Positions 1 to 10,724 of a stretch of 64,000 bases of DNA are shown piece after piece (position 1 is the first letter of the stretch; every line of letters starts with the position of its first letter). Source of the DNA: Macropodus opercularis (lineage: Eukaryota > Chordata > Actinopteri > Anabantiformes > Osphronemidae); NCBI GenBank assembly GCA_030770545.1, contig CM061097.1:17006501-17070500 (forward strand). The letters run 5' to 3'. Made by a program: the position numbers and the translations under genes. Under the pieces are notes generated by a model that was not told the DNA's origin, ran no database searches, and saw only the letters and a program-made list of their open reading frames with translations.

Positions 1-67
1 GAAGACAGTGAGAGTAGAGTAAAGTAAAGGTGTTTCTAAACAATCAGCTCCAACCTGTATCACCTAC

Positions 68-82
68 CGGATTAGAGTCCAT
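68..82 (-). CDS. Start exon of a second vamp8-like copy (continues off left edge)
   Basis: On the minus strand this reads ATG GAC TCT AAT CCG followed by the donor GTAGGTGA, giving Met-Asp-Ser-Asn-Pro. The vamp8 start exon at 14429-14443 reads ATG GAC ACT AAT CCG with the same donor. The 200 bp around both are nearly identical, including the CTTTGTTTCAG-like pyrimidine tract just upstream. One codon differs (Ser for Thr), and neither the ATG nor the splice site is damaged. Exons 2 and 3 of this copy, if they survive, lie to the left of the window. It could be a working paralogue or only the end of a truncated duplication; the window cannot decide. Confidence 0.65.
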
Positions 83-245
83 CTTGCCTGAAACAAAGCT
101 GTCAGACCGTAGTGCAACTTATCTCTAAGCTGACTTTACTATTTAAAATCTTTTCTTAAGAACTGGGCATTCAACTCTCCACTGCAATTATGCAATTATG
201 TTTCCTCCTTGTTTTACTTCCTGGTTGTATTTCTCCGTCCATCTT

Positions 246-412
246 GACACTGAGCCTGGGTCTGCTAAAAGTTTCTTCTTCTATAGAGAGGGATTTTTTT
301 TCTTCTCCACTGTTGCTAGTAAGGAAAGTAAGCAAATGAGATCATTTGATTAGAACTGCTGTTGTGAATTTGCGCTATATAAATAAAGTTGAATTGAACT
401 TAATTGAATTGT
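246..412 (+). mobile_element. L2-clade LINE 3' end fragment
   Basis: This is the 3' tail of the LINE family seen in fuller form at 2297-2950 and 39516-39835. It carries the GAGCCTGGGTCTGCT motif, the GAGAGGGA...TTTTCTTCTCCACTGTTGCTA stretch, a TTGCGCTATATAAATAAAG block and a degenerate TTGAA terminal repeat. It sits just beside the duplicated vamp8 block and probably replaced part of the lost ncaph exon 17-18 region. Confidence 0.7.
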
Positions 413-889
413 TGTTTGTTCTGTGTGAATTCACACACCTGTCTATAATCATATCATTAGTCATATGTCCGTTTATATTCACCTACTTCCCGTAATCTCT
501 GTTAAGTGAGTCATTCCCGGTCTGTCTGCATTTCTGTCTGTTTCCACATCACAGACCTTTAGCTTTGCTAGTCTTGTCAGTAAGTATGTAGTCAGTGTTT
601 GTAGTGATTTCTTAGTTTCTGGTTTGCAGCGATTTCAAGCCAGCTTCTGTTTGTTTTCTACTTTTGATTCTTATCTCATGCTTCAGCAGTGACTTTGCAT
701 TGAGTTGGTGCATTCTTTGTTCGTTAATGAATGTTTAATTAAACTGAGTTCAGCGTTCTGGCTCTCCCTGCTCCTGAGTTTTCCATCGTGTAAAGGTTCA
801 AATATGGATTCACTCTAACATCATGTATTTCCTCCTATGCTATGATGGCAACAAAAGAGAGGATTTAAATCTTGCACACAGTAATCCTG
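413..889 (+). repeat. T-rich LTR-like sequence, family not recognised
   Basis: No coding sequence is seen. The stretch is a T- and TG-rich run ending near AATTAAACTGAG and CTCCCTGCTCCTGAG. This resembles the U3/R-like portions of solo LTRs and the similar blocks at 46.6-47.3 kb and (antisense) 37.7-38.3 kb. It has no counterpart between 14.6 and 16.85 kb, so it is an insertion into the duplicated segment. Identification as an LTR is inference from base composition only. Confidence 0.3.
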
Positions 890-1302
890 ACTCAAACTAT
901 AGTTAAAACGGTATAATAGAGCAGAATTTGAGTGCTATTCAGTCGTTATTATTCCTCATTACTGCTGAGGCCTGGCTGGCATGGTAGGAGGTCTGCCGTT
1001 ACCTTTGAAGCAGCGTCTTTGTTGTCTGACTGAAGACTCTCTCCCCACACACCTCTGGTTTCTCTGCGGTCTCCACCACCTGACAGGAACATGAAATCAT
1101 AGCTAATAAAATGGAAATATACAGACATCATTAAACAGATCAACACCACTACACGCCTGCTCTACCTACCAATTTTTCGGGGCTTTCATTTAGAAGAGAC
1201 CCCATGCTGTGGTCTTTTCATGTCCATTTTCTTTGCTGTCTTAGCATAGTGGTTCTCAATCTTGTTTACCTGCAGATCAAAATATCATAATCAAGCCAGG
1301 GC

Positions 1303-1400
1303 GGCATGGTGGTGTAGTGGTTAGCACTGTCACCTCACCCAGGTTCAATTCCTGGAGGCAGCCGGGGGCCTTTCTGTGTGGAATTTGCATGTTCAGGTTA
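1303..1400 (+). mobile_element. tRNA-derived fish SINE, 5' part (Mermaid/DANA-like)
   Basis: It begins GGGCGGCATGGTGGTGTAGT and continues GGTTAGCACTGTCACCTCAC, then has a GGTTCAATTCCTGG B-box-like segment and GTGTGGAATTTGCATGTTC. The longer copy at 43080-43372 shows the same order. This layout (pol III A box and B box, then a shared body) is that of the abundant tRNA-derived SINEs of teleosts. The family name is from memory and less certain than the class. It is inserted in the decayed ncaph copy between the exon 15 and exon 14 relics. Confidence 0.65.
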
Positions 1401-1950
1401 AAATATGGATTCATCTGCATGTACTCTCCATAGCTTACTAAGTACTAACAGTTCAGAACCTGACGCCTGCAGGGCCTGTGGTTATGTTGTTAAATGTTAC
1501 AGCTTGTGTTCCACATCATACAGGTTTCTCGTTCTTTGTATGTTTTCTTTTGGTTTCTCATCTTCGTAGACCTCATTCATAGACCAGTTTCAGTTTTAGT
1601 TATTTTTTGCCTTTGTTAACACAGTACCCTTGATTTTGTGTCTTAGTTTATATTGTTAATATAATGTCTTGATAATACATTTTCCCCTGCTCAGCAGTCA
1701 TCCTTTGTTCAAGTTCATATATTTTAGAGTTTTTAGGATTCTACGTGTCTGTGTTTCCCTGTGTATATTCTGTTTCTTTACTGAAACGTGTTGATCTTCA
1801 GATTGTGTCTCCCTTTCTTGTTTACTGGGTCTTAGGTTCCGTGTGGTGCAGCCCTTAGTTTGGCCTTTCCCGTGTGGGAACCTTTGGCACCATCTTGTGG
1901 CCATATTAAGTAGTTCTAGAAGGTCCTAGTAACCTTTGCCTTGCCTTTGA
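1401..1950. repeat. T-rich insertion of unknown family
   Basis: No gene is seen. A T-rich, TGT-rich stretch separates the exon 15 and exon 14 relics, where the intact gene has only about 200 bp of intron. It resembles other LTR-like blocks in the window (413-889, 4650-4870) but no ends or target-site duplication could be defined. Confidence 0.3.
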
Positions 1951-2296
1951 CCGTATAAGTGGAGACAACCTCTAGATCTTGAGAAGACAGGGTAAACTGT
2001 CACCTGAGAGTTGTGTGTCATCTGAACTGGCAAACCATTTATTATCATCATCACCGTTGCCACCCTGAGGAGCAAGAGATGCTCAAAAGAAAATGTGATC
2101 TTTCTTCATTGCTCCAGACATTTAGCAGAGTCTACTGTCTGTCTGATGACTATAACATGTTATTGAATGATAAGATGAAGAAACATATTTTTTTAATTAT
2201 ATTATTTACCACAGTTATGTCCAGCAGTGAGACATTTAAATGTGATTAAACAGTTACAATTGTTTCAGACTTAATGGAGATATATACAGTATATAT

Positions 2297-2950
2297 TCAA
2301 TTCAATTCAATTCAACTTTATTTATATGGCGCCAATTCACAACGTCAGTTATCTCAAGGCACTTTACAAGTAAGGTTTTAAGACCTTACACAACTAAACC
2401 CAACAATTCCCACATAGAGCAAGCTTTTAATTGTAGCCAATCAATAAATTATACATTTAAATAGCAACAGTGGAGAGGAAAAACTCCCTCTCTAACGAGG
2501 AAGAAACCTCCAGCAGACCCAGGCTCAGTGTGGGCGGCCATCTGCCTTGACCGGTTGGGGTGAGGGGATAGAGAAGAGAGAAAAGAACACAACCACAACA
2601 ACAAAACAAGCAGCAACAGAACACAGGCAAGATGGTTGGACCAGCAACTGAACACTGGAGACACACGACTCTGAGTCTGATGATACCTGGAGATGAGAAT
2701 AAAGAGAGAGAGACAGAGGAGTCTAGGAGAGAAAAGGGACAAAGTTAGTCACATGTGGACAAGGAGGTCCCCCAGCAGTCTAAGTCTATAGCAGCTTAAC
2801 TAAGAGATGGTTCAGAGTGACCAGAACCATCTCTAACTATACGCTTTGTCAAAAAGAAAGGTTTTAAGCCTAGTTTTACTAGAGAGGGTGTCCCGTTCTC
2901 GAACCTGAACTGGAAACGGGTAGTTGTTGGTACTGGTGTAGGCCAGGACA
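2297..2950 (-). mobile_element. L2-clade LINE, 3' UTR and tail
   Basis: Read on the minus strand, the element ends in TTGAATTGAATTGAA after the AATTGGCGCCATATAAATAAAG block. Upstream are the GAGCCTGGGTCTGCTGGAGG motif, a TATCCCCTCACCCCAACCGG stretch, and the CAGTTGCTGGTCCAACCATC segment. It is nearly identical to the plus-strand copy at 39516-39835, so both are recent insertions. It carries no intact reverse transcriptase; open frames in it are chance. It lies inside the decayed ncaph copy, between the exon 14 and exon 13 relics. Confidence 0.8.
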
Positions 2951-3065
2951 TAATATATACTGCAGATCAGAACTCAACAACTGTGAACTGAGTAATCTCA
3001 TAAAAAAAAGCTAATCAATAAATTGTAATATAAATATAGACTCAAACATGTATATTATATAATAT

Positions 3066-3125
3066 TAGTAGGAAGAAACCTCCAGCAGACCCAGGCTCAA
3101 TGTGGGCGCCCATCTGCCTTGACCT
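3066..3125 (-). mobile_element. Short L2-clade LINE fragment
   Basis: About 60 bp match the GGCAGATGG...CCAGGCTC...AAACCTCC portion of the LINE tail at 2297-2950. It is flanked on its right by sequence matching ncaph intron DNA near 17.9 kb. It may be a leftover of a second insertion or of a deletion inside the first. Confidence 0.7.
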
Positions 3126-4310
3126 CGGCAAAATGCCTTCACTATCTTGTTGAAACTGCTAAGCTTAGATGTGCAACTGTTCCACTGATGGATCCACCGA
3201 TGTCCCACCACATTAACTTATATACCTTTCAATAAACGTACTTAAATTAAACAGTTAAAGCACAGCAAAAGCAAATGAAAACGAAAAGTGATTGTTCCAC
3301 ACCTGAAAACCTGGACAGAAGTTAGCATTATTGTAGTCACAGTCTCCAATGCCCTCTCCAAGCTCTCCAGACAATCTCTTTTGGCCTTCTTGAGTCAACT
3401 AAAAAATAAAATCAATTCTATTAGTTAGTTACAAATTTTTAGCAGTGCATGGAGTGTTGCAGCTGATGTGTTTGGCCATGGGTTGTCTCGCACAATCCTA
3501 TACATCATATGAGGACAGCACCACGTACTAAAAAGTTCAATTCAGCTGAACTTTATATTACTCTGTATATTGCTGTTTGGCACCTGTACTTACATAAGAA
3601 TATGTTGTAAAAGCCTTGGGTTCAGATGTAGTGGACATAAAAAAGTGCAAATTTCTGTCTTCAGCTGTAAAAGAGCTGACTTTCTGAGCTGGTTACTGTG
3701 ATACCAACTGCATCAAAATGAGAGCAGAACAATGTGTTGCTTTGGATACTACACCAAAAAGGGCTATGTTATAGCTACCATGCATCCACATTTGGATAAA
3801 TGACTATGTGTATAGTGCCCCCCTCTGAATAGGTTGCTAGGTGTCAGAGCTGTGGAGTAAACTGCAGAATGTGAAGCCTGTCTCTATAAATTGCAAGATA
3901 TAACCCTGATTGTTTAGGCTCTATGATTATGATGGTATGAAGCAATATAACTGGCAAAAGGAATGAAATCGTAGAAGTACTATCATGGATGAAATACTCA
4001 ATACTGAATGTTTCCTTTAGGAGAGTATTAAACAACGCAACGCAACACATGCAACCGAGGACTCTTGTCAGCATCAAATGATGTGTATAGAATAAACAAA
4101 TAGCAAAAGGTTTTTACCCTTGTTGTGTGGAAGTAGGTGTCAAAGTTGACGTCACCATTGAAGTCTATTGTCTTTTACGTGTCTCCTTTTCAGGCAAATT
4201 GTCCACTATAAGAAATAAAGTTAAAGAAATAAGATAAAGAAACATTAGTCGGAGTCGGGTATTTTTTTTTATCAGACTTACATTTGGCAGCATGATTTTA
4301 CAATTGCCTT

Positions 4311-5190
4311 GATTGTTGTTTAAAATTAGAAAGTTTTGAAAGCGAAGCTGTTTTATCCCAAACAAAATCACTATTTTAGCCAATCACACCAGGTGATGTT
4401 AAAACATGGCTGAGCTAAAGCAGTTCTGAGAAACAATGGCTCAGATTGATTTCTTCCTGGAAGTCATGGAGGTCTAATCTACAGCTGCAGGAAAGGTCAG
4501 TGTTGCTAAAGAAGGTTCAACCAGTTATTAGAACGCTGATAATTGATCCTCCAACATATTACATTCCTCCATGTGTTGGTGATGTAATGAACGGTGGGGT
4601 TTTTCAAGATTGTTTTATTCATCATCTTAGGAATGGTTGATATTTTTGTTTGTGATTAGTGTCAGATCTGACGTCTTTGTTTGTTTTTGTACTTCCTTGT
4701 TCCTGTCGTTCATCATCATTTGCACCAGTTTGCTATTAGTTAGTATTTTAGTTGCTCCCTGTGTCTTTATCTTTTGCTAGCTCGTCGTAGATCTTGCTCT
4801 CTGTACTGGGTTGTCCCTTGCTTGTTTGATTCATGTTTAGATTCGTGGTCTTGTTCTAGAGTGCCTTTCCACCATAGATCAGAGAAGGGGAACATCAAAA
4901 ATTAACTCATTCAATTTAGCTACATGTGTCTCAATCCCAATTAGATTACTCTTTTATGAGCATTTCCATATTAGATTAAATCAATCTACAGAATCTCTCA
5001 AGCTACGTACCACAGGCTTTTAAGGTTACTGTAATCAAACGTGAAAAAATGTTCAGAACCTCAGTTCTGGAGTACTAGTTAACTATAGTCTAATATCCCA
5101 ATCTGCACTTTATTTGTAATCACTGAAATTGCAACAGCAAGACAACTATATAATGATTATTTAGAGATAATCTGTAATACGTATGATGAA
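4311..5190. other. No gene recognised
   Basis: AT-rich sequence with a T-rich LTR-like block at about 4650-4870. Short open frames here have no coding character. Nothing else is seen. Confidence 0.4.
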
Positions 5191-5194
5191 CAGA

Positions 5195-5493
5195 CATCAG
5201 ATGTGTCTCCACTGTTCAGTTGCTGGTCCAACCATCCTGCCTGTGTCCTGTTGCTCTTTTCTCTCCTATCTATGCCCTCACCCCAACTGGTTGAGGCACA
5301 TGGCAGGCCACACTGAGCCTGGCTCTGCTGGAGGTTTAAATCTAAGGAGAAATAAAAATTTAAACTATTGTTGTTTCTATTAAGCTGAAGCTTGAAGAAG
5401 GATTTGTTGGGTTTTCTATACGGGTTTGTAAGGTCTTAACTTTTTATTTGTGAAAGTACACTATGTAAATAAAACTAGATTGAGTTGAACTCT
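5195..5493 (+). mobile_element. L2-clade LINE 3' tail, diverged copy
   Basis: It contains CTCCACTGTTCAGTTGCTGG, the CCCTCACCCCAACTGGTTGA segment, CACTGAGCCTGGCTCTGCTG, and a decayed end with GTAAATAAAACTAGATTGAG. Compared with 39516-39835 it has many substitutions and a shortened centre, so it is an older insertion. No coding capacity. Confidence 0.7.
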
Positions 5494-5760
5494 GACAGTG
5501 TTCTCAGGATACACATGAATTTAGAAAAAATTCAATCACTGAGTCAGCAGAGCTGATGATCAGGTTGTTCTGATGTATATCATGTATTATGCTGAGTTTA
5601 AGATTAAACTACAAAACAGCAGGTGAAACTGGTGAAGGGTGATGAAAGCAAGGTGAAGAAATGGTGAAGAATGTCTAGGAATCATTTTCACCTTGACTAA
5701 ATTTACATAATTACATTTTATACATTGTAGCAGTTTACACAGACTCCTGACCTGTCTCGG
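5494..5760. other. No gene recognised
   Basis: AT-rich intergenic DNA between an old LINE tail and a GC-richer repeat block; nothing else is seen. Confidence 0.4.
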
Positions 5761-5864
5761 ACCACTCTCACTCTGGTTGAGGTGGGCAATTCTCCCCGGA
5801 CACTCTGTGGCTTTTATAAGATCACTTCTCTGCTGTTTGCACAGTTCGTCACTGTTCACATGTT

Positions 5865-6124
5865 CTCTGGGACATCAGATGGTTGTCGCTGCAACCACCT
5901 ATCGGACTGTCCCTGCAGTATTGTGGCCTCTGGCACCGCCTTGCAGACAGGTGGGCTCCATGCCTGTTTACTGAGTACTGAGGAACCCTCAGACCCAGGA
6001 CAGGGCTTGGCTCAGCCGGGCACGGCACTGCACGCTCTTCTGCTCGCACCGATCCTCTGGGACATCAGATGGTTGTCGCTGCAACCACCTATCGGACTGT
6101 CCTTGCAGTATTGTGACCTCTGGA
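5865..6124. repeat. Two direct repeats of about 70 bp, 190 bp apart
   Basis: The segments 5865-5934 and 6055-6124 both begin CTCTGGGACATCAGATGGTT and continue through GTCGCTGCAACCACCTATCG and CTGCAGTATTGTG, with a few substitutions. They lie in a GC-richer block (about 5760-6290) containing a 163-codon open frame (5782-6273). That frame changes reading register between the two repeat copies, so it reads unlike protein. The block is more likely part of an unrecognised repeat family than a gene. Confidence 0.6.
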
Positions 6125-6290
6125 AAACAAGCTGCTCTTTTTCGCACTCCAAGCTCTGCATCTCCGGTCTCTCTCAGCTGGGTCTGAAAAACTTCATAAA
6201 AAGGCAGAGGTTGCGTTGTGCCCACCCAGGGACGCCATGTTTGTTACCCCGACCCTCTAGTACAAGAGAGTAGGCCAGCCCTCACATTAA

Positions 6291-7682
6291 AGTGGTTAAT
6301 TTATCAGCCTGCCTGGGGTTTAACAGTACAGGTTTCTATTTTAGGCTGAGGTGAAGGAATTCATCCAGCTAATTCACTACCTTCATCCTAATGTTCCCCT
6401 TGCTTGCACTAACATCAGCACCTGTACAGACCAGAAAATTACAAATAACAATGAGTCACCCTGGTTAACGGTAGCTTCCTAGTAACAGTTGTTGTGGTTG
6501 CTGGAATAAGTTTTGGTGATAAGTATACTTTTATCACACAGGAGGTATTAATTTCGGGTCTAGATTAAACCGACAAGAGCTTTCATCATGTGAGCCTGGC
6601 TTAGTCACACACGATTGACTACTTTTACATCAACCCTTATAAAATACAATTAAAGCTAGGAAGCTTTTACTTTAACTGCAGGTGTTGTACTTTATTTAGC
6701 AAATGCAAAAGCTAACAACAGATAAAAAAAACGATTAAAATATCAAGATTACAATGTATTGAATATATAGGTAACCATTCTTTCCTTATGGTGCTGTTCT
6801 ACTCACAACCCCTTTGGCTTTTGAAGATTAAGGCTGGTTGAAGAGTGGGCACGACACAGGTGTGAAGATTGTTGGCTGAGAGCCTCTGAGTTGGAAGTTG
6901 AGGCCCAGCTGTAGATCTTCTCCGTGATGCTTCATTCCTTGTCATGCGCAAAACTGCACAAAGGCAGTTAGGCCGTGCGGGCAGTTTCTGCTTTGGATTT
7001 TCTTTTCTTCCTCTACTTCCCAGTTTTTGGTTCGGACTGACAGAGTGTCCCCCTGCAACAGTGAACGTCCTGCCAAACCAGCCAAAATCCAGGGGTTTTA
7101 TACTAAATTTTAGCTATGTCACCCCTCCTTAACATAAACATAAAATCACATCTGTGGCATCATTGGTGGTTTCCAGGCACAGTAAGGTGATGCTTAGTGG
7201 CGTGTTCAACATCCGTCAACCAATGGCAGGACAGCATACACACGTGAACAGACATGATCTAATACTTGTCTCATCCTTGACCAGAGATGCTGTTCTTCAT
7301 GTTCTCCCCATCCCCCATCACATCCTCCGGTCCTTCTGGTACTTTCCACTGGCCCTGTACTTCCTTAATAATTAGCTGATGCACACAGAAATTATTTTGA
7401 TTCTAACACAGATCAGACTTTTGAACTTTTACTTCATAAGTTTAACACTTTTGAACTTTGTTTCAACCTGATTACAGTTCATTTGATTTCAACCTCCACA
7501 ATCAAATACCTTTGATTAACAAACATAATTTTTGTTAAGGAATCAGTATAAGTAATCATTCTGAGTAATTATAAAACTCATCTCATGGTTATACATCCTA
7601 ACAATCATCATAAGTAAAGTTGTTATGCAACTTGTGTAAAATCATTATAGTTGAGTACAAGTACAGATTAACTTTTAAAACT
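6291..7682. other. No gene recognised; probably repeat-derived
   Basis: Mixed-composition sequence with no conserved motif I can name. Open frames at 6944-7132 and 7154-7375 are short and lack coding character. Nothing else can be supported. Confidence 0.35.
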
Positions 7683-8122
7683 TCAAACTTCATCTAAAAT
7701 TCCCCACTCTCCCTCTAACAGACTGTTTGCTTGCACAGACTCTTCTCTCTCCTCTCTACTTTTGGGTTCTGATGTTTTCGACTTGGGTGACAGGCAGCTG
7801 ACTTCCATCACAACATATTCTTCCTCTAGCTGCTGTGGGGGTCGCACCGCCCTCTCCATGGCAACCATTTTATCAGGGGATATGTGCTTGGGATGACCAT
7901 GTTGTTTCCTCTGCCAAGGCTTCTTGTACCGCATATTCTCCCTTTGCTCACACCATCTGCTTCTTTTGGGCCAGACAGGCTCTTGTTTGCCATTTCCCCC
8001 TTTTCCCTTCTTGGTCTGAGGCTGATAAGGCCTGAAATGCTTACACAGCTCCTCACAAGGTGCTTCCTCGTTTCTTTGTTGTAATTCATCCATACCATTG
8101 ATGTCCATTTCTCTGGACTCTT
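7683..8122 (-). CDS. Unrecognised charged open frame, possible terminal exon
   Basis: An open frame of about 145 codons ends at the TAG at 7683-7685. It is rich in Lys, Arg, Glu and Gln, with a basic middle and an acidic tail. No domain or membrane segment is seen, and I do not recognise the family. No ATG opens the frame at its 5' end; an in-frame stop lies just upstream. A pyrimidine-rich CTTGTCTGCTGTTGAAG at about 8123-8139 could be a splice acceptor, and the first ATG would be at about 8112. It could be the last exon of a gene with unseen upstream exons, a transposon gag-like remnant, or a chance frame. No clear poly(A) signal follows. Confidence 0.3.
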
Positions 8123-8489
8123 CAACAGCAGACAAGGATCATGTAAGAGATAGTCAAATGTCCAGCAAGCAGAAACAAAGATAAGAATGTTCACCCACAG
8201 AACTGAAAAAAACTATAGGTCAAACAGCAGCTTCGAAGCAGTTGTGTGAGAGCTGCTCATCATGGCCATCATTGCATTTTTCCCATGCTGAGCATTGTTG
8301 ACCACAGCTGATCAGTGTATAACAATAACAGCAGCAGTGGATGCTCCAGGCTTCCAGTAGAGGACAGTGTTTGTCCACTCATGTCTTATCTGAACTCATA
8401 GGGGTCACCAGAGGCAAGACATGAGATACAACCTGGATCCATAGTCAAACTGCATGTTCAAGGAGGGAATATAGTGGAGAAATGCCACT

Positions 8490-8595
8490 TATACATACAA
8501 ACTCCACACAGTACGATGTTTTGAGCGAGGATTTGAGCTCAGGTACCTCCAGCTGTGAGGATTCAGTGCTACACTACACATCAAACCCTGGTCTG
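8490..8595 (-). mobile_element. Old antisense SINE remnant (Mermaid/DANA-like)
   Basis: It contains CAAACTCCACACAG, then a GATTTGAGCTCAGGTACCTC segment and AGTGCTACACTACACATCAAACC. This is the reverse order of the plus-strand SINE body and B-box region at 43080-43372, with heavy divergence. Confidence 0.5.
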
Positions 8596-9199
8596 ATGGT
8601 CAAAGTCTGGCTGATAACTATCCACTCTGCACTGTGATTGCAGACAAAGGTGCATCTACTATACTGACCTGAAGAGAGTCAGTACTTATTATTTCACCTC
8701 CTCAGTTGCACAAAAATTTATTATAAAAGATCAGACATGAAATGGTTGGCCTTTCAATGGACAGTCTCTACAACATTAAAACATTCCCTTTTAAAGAGAA
8801 CAGATTATTAAGCTTAGTTATAGTCTTGATCCATGATTAAGTTTACAAAGTGTCAGAATACTTTTCCCTACCACATATTTTCCAGGTAATATCTGTACCT
8901 CATGCAGTATTACAACAAAAACATTTATTGTACCAACTCACTGTAACTCAGACTTCATCAAATACATTTTAAGTAATTTTGCCATCTTATATCATGTTGA
9001 AATATATTGTTTTGGTTTAACTAGTTTTGTATCTATTTTGATAATAGAACTGATACAGCTTGAAAATAAATGTTTTACTTTATTTAATAAATATTTACTA
9101 ATATTTTATTATTCATTGGTTAATCAATAAGGGATCAACTTTAATGTCAGTTGGTGAATAGACAAACAAAGGAGACAAAGAAGAAACCACCACAACACA

Positions 9200-10724
9200 G
9201 CTGAAGCAATGACAATTTATTCAATATCCGACCTTTTAAACAATCGACCTGTAATCAATATTAGACATTTTAGATAATCAAACATTCACCAACATTACAG
9301 GCCAGCTCAGCAGGTTTCTGGTATTACTGGTACTTGTTGTGGTGTGTGTACATACACTAGGACTGTAACTGGAACATGTATGAAGACAAATATGATTATA
9401 TAGTCTCATACAGAATTGATCACATAAGTGTTAAAAAGGCAGATAGTTTAGAGTACAGTACTACACCCCAGGAAAGAAATACAAGGGAGAATTTGTTCCA
9501 ACACAGCCTCCGGTACACATGGCCAAAAAAAGAAAGAACATGCATAACATGAGGCAATAAATAAATATAGTCTAAAGAATTGAAAATTTGTTGAAGGGTG
9601 TTGCACATATACATATATAAATACAGTTTAGACTTGGTTTAATTTTGTAACAGCAGGGCAAGGAGAGACATGCAGGGACTTTGTTCCAGAGCTGTATTCT
9701 GAAAAGGCAAACTGTGTGTGTGGGGATGGGGGCATTTTGGCAGACATGGACCCAGCAGGGGGCGACAGAGGATCCATAAATGATGTCTCCCATCTGGATG
9801 GCTTGAAGAGACTGATTCTAATCTCGATTTTAGCACAGACCTGTAACAGCTGATCCTGACGACTTCCTCATATATTTTCCTACTAAATGCCATATGTTTT
9901 TGTTGGCCATGAAAACCATATAGCTGCATTTTCAACCTGATGGTCCCATCATTGGCTTAATTCACAGATAAACCCTTGAACTCCACAGTAGACACTGCTG
10001 AGAGACAGTGGTGTAACTTTTCTATAATTGTGGACAGAGTGGGCACCTTGCCTAAACCGTCTAACAAGAGGAAAAAAAACAAACAAAGAAAAAACTACCT
10101 GTCCAAGCAGTTCCCAATGCAATCAATAACTCTCTGTTTAGACTAAGGATAGTGGAAGCACAATAAAAAGCAAGAAGGCCACAAATGGTAACATACATTT
10201 CTAAGACACGACTAAGGCTTTTGTTAACAATATCTGATCTAAAATTGTTACTTGTTTACATTTGCTCGGTTTTTCAATGCCCTAAAATAGGAAAAACAAC
10301 GTTGGTAGATTTTTGACTTTTGAACACTGCACTGATAAGCAAACTGTCGAAGTGCATATAACAGACAATAGTCAAAACAAACCATTTAGTAGAGAGTGAA
10401 GGAATCCACATTTCTCATTTCCAGCCACCATTAAAGGCACTTTTGCCATGCCTGATAAAACAGGTGAAGAACTTGTACTGTACAGGTGGAAATTACAGAA
10501 TTACAGGTTGGATTTGCCTAAAGATGTTTCGAAACCGTGGACGTCAAGTCTCTCAAAAGTTATTCACTTACAATGTAAGCATAAAAGATAGAAGTAGAAA
10601 CTAACCCCCAAACGTGGTAAATGTTTCTCCACAGAGTTGTGATTTGCTTTATCTAAACATTTACTTTTTTTAAACTGTGCAAGAGGAATGTGTTTATGAT
10701 TTAATGATGTATGCATGCGTTTCT
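9200..10724 (-). other. vamp8: vamp8 3' untranslated region
   Basis: This sequence follows the vamp8 stop codon (10725-10727) without a recognisable gene. It runs to the first AATAAA on the minus strand that has a GU-rich downstream element, at 9216-9221. A UTR of about 1.5 kb is inferred; no transcript evidence is available. Open frames inside it (9420-9935 on the minus strand) lack coding character. Confidence 0.5.
9216..9221 (-). terminator. vamp8: vamp8 poly(A) signal
   Basis: On the minus strand AATAAA is followed within about 20-40 bases by TGTGTTGTGGTGGTTTCTTC, a strong GU-rich downstream element. It is the best-formed 3' end downstream of the vamp8 stop. The TTTATT-rich stretch near 9.06-9.12 kb offers weaker alternatives. 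Confidence 0.55.

Larger units (their letters stand above)
890..4205 (-). pseudogene. ncaph pseudogene fragment (copies of exons 16, 15, 14, 13 and 11)
   Basis: These are relics of the condensin I subunit H gene, in the same order as the intact gene at 16.4-22.8 kb. Exon 16 copy (1003-1079) is full length with both splice sites. Exon 15 copy (about 1180-1277) loses a few bases after the KKMDMKR segment and runs into a stop. Exon 14 copy (about 1951-2064) lacks one base in its proline stretch and is cut short. Exon 13 copy (3303-3398) has an in-frame 12-base loss. Exon 11 copy (4118-4205) has a 19-base loss that shifts the frame. Exons 12, 17, 18 and all exons upstream of 11 are absent. With no promoter, no start and several frameshifts, it cannot encode the protein. 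Confidence 0.9.
1..4310. repeat. Decayed direct duplication of the ncaph 3' half and vamp8 start
   Basis: Blocks here match, in the same order and orientation, the sequence at about 14.37-19.35 kb. About 24-235 matches 14387-14604 (vamp8 start exon and upstream). About 890-1150 matches 16860-17140 (ncaph exon 16 area). 1180-1280 matches exon 15. 1951-2135 matches exon 14 and its intron. 3140-3415 matches 17900-18140 (exon 13). 3530-4310 matches 18490-19350 (exon 11). The copy has lost about 0.25 kb around exon 12 and the exon 17-18 region. It has gained an LTR-like block, a SINE fragment and L2 LINE fragments. The match runs to the left edge, so the duplicated unit probably extends beyond it. 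Seen directly by eye alignment; percent identity was not computed. Confidence 0.88.

Noticed and set aside
2449..2742. 97-codon minus-strand frame with hydrophobic segments
   Set aside because: It lies wholly inside the L2 LINE 3' UTR; the same sequence occurs in other LINE tails with different frame breaks.
4150..4157. TGACGTCA-like CRE within the exon 11 relic
   Set aside because: It arose by a substitution in former coding sequence of a pseudogene, far from any start site; chance occurrence is the simplest explanation.
5782..6273. 163-codon plus-strand frame
   Set aside because: It spans two 70-bp direct repeats read in different frames, with no motif or splice context; more likely repeat DNA.
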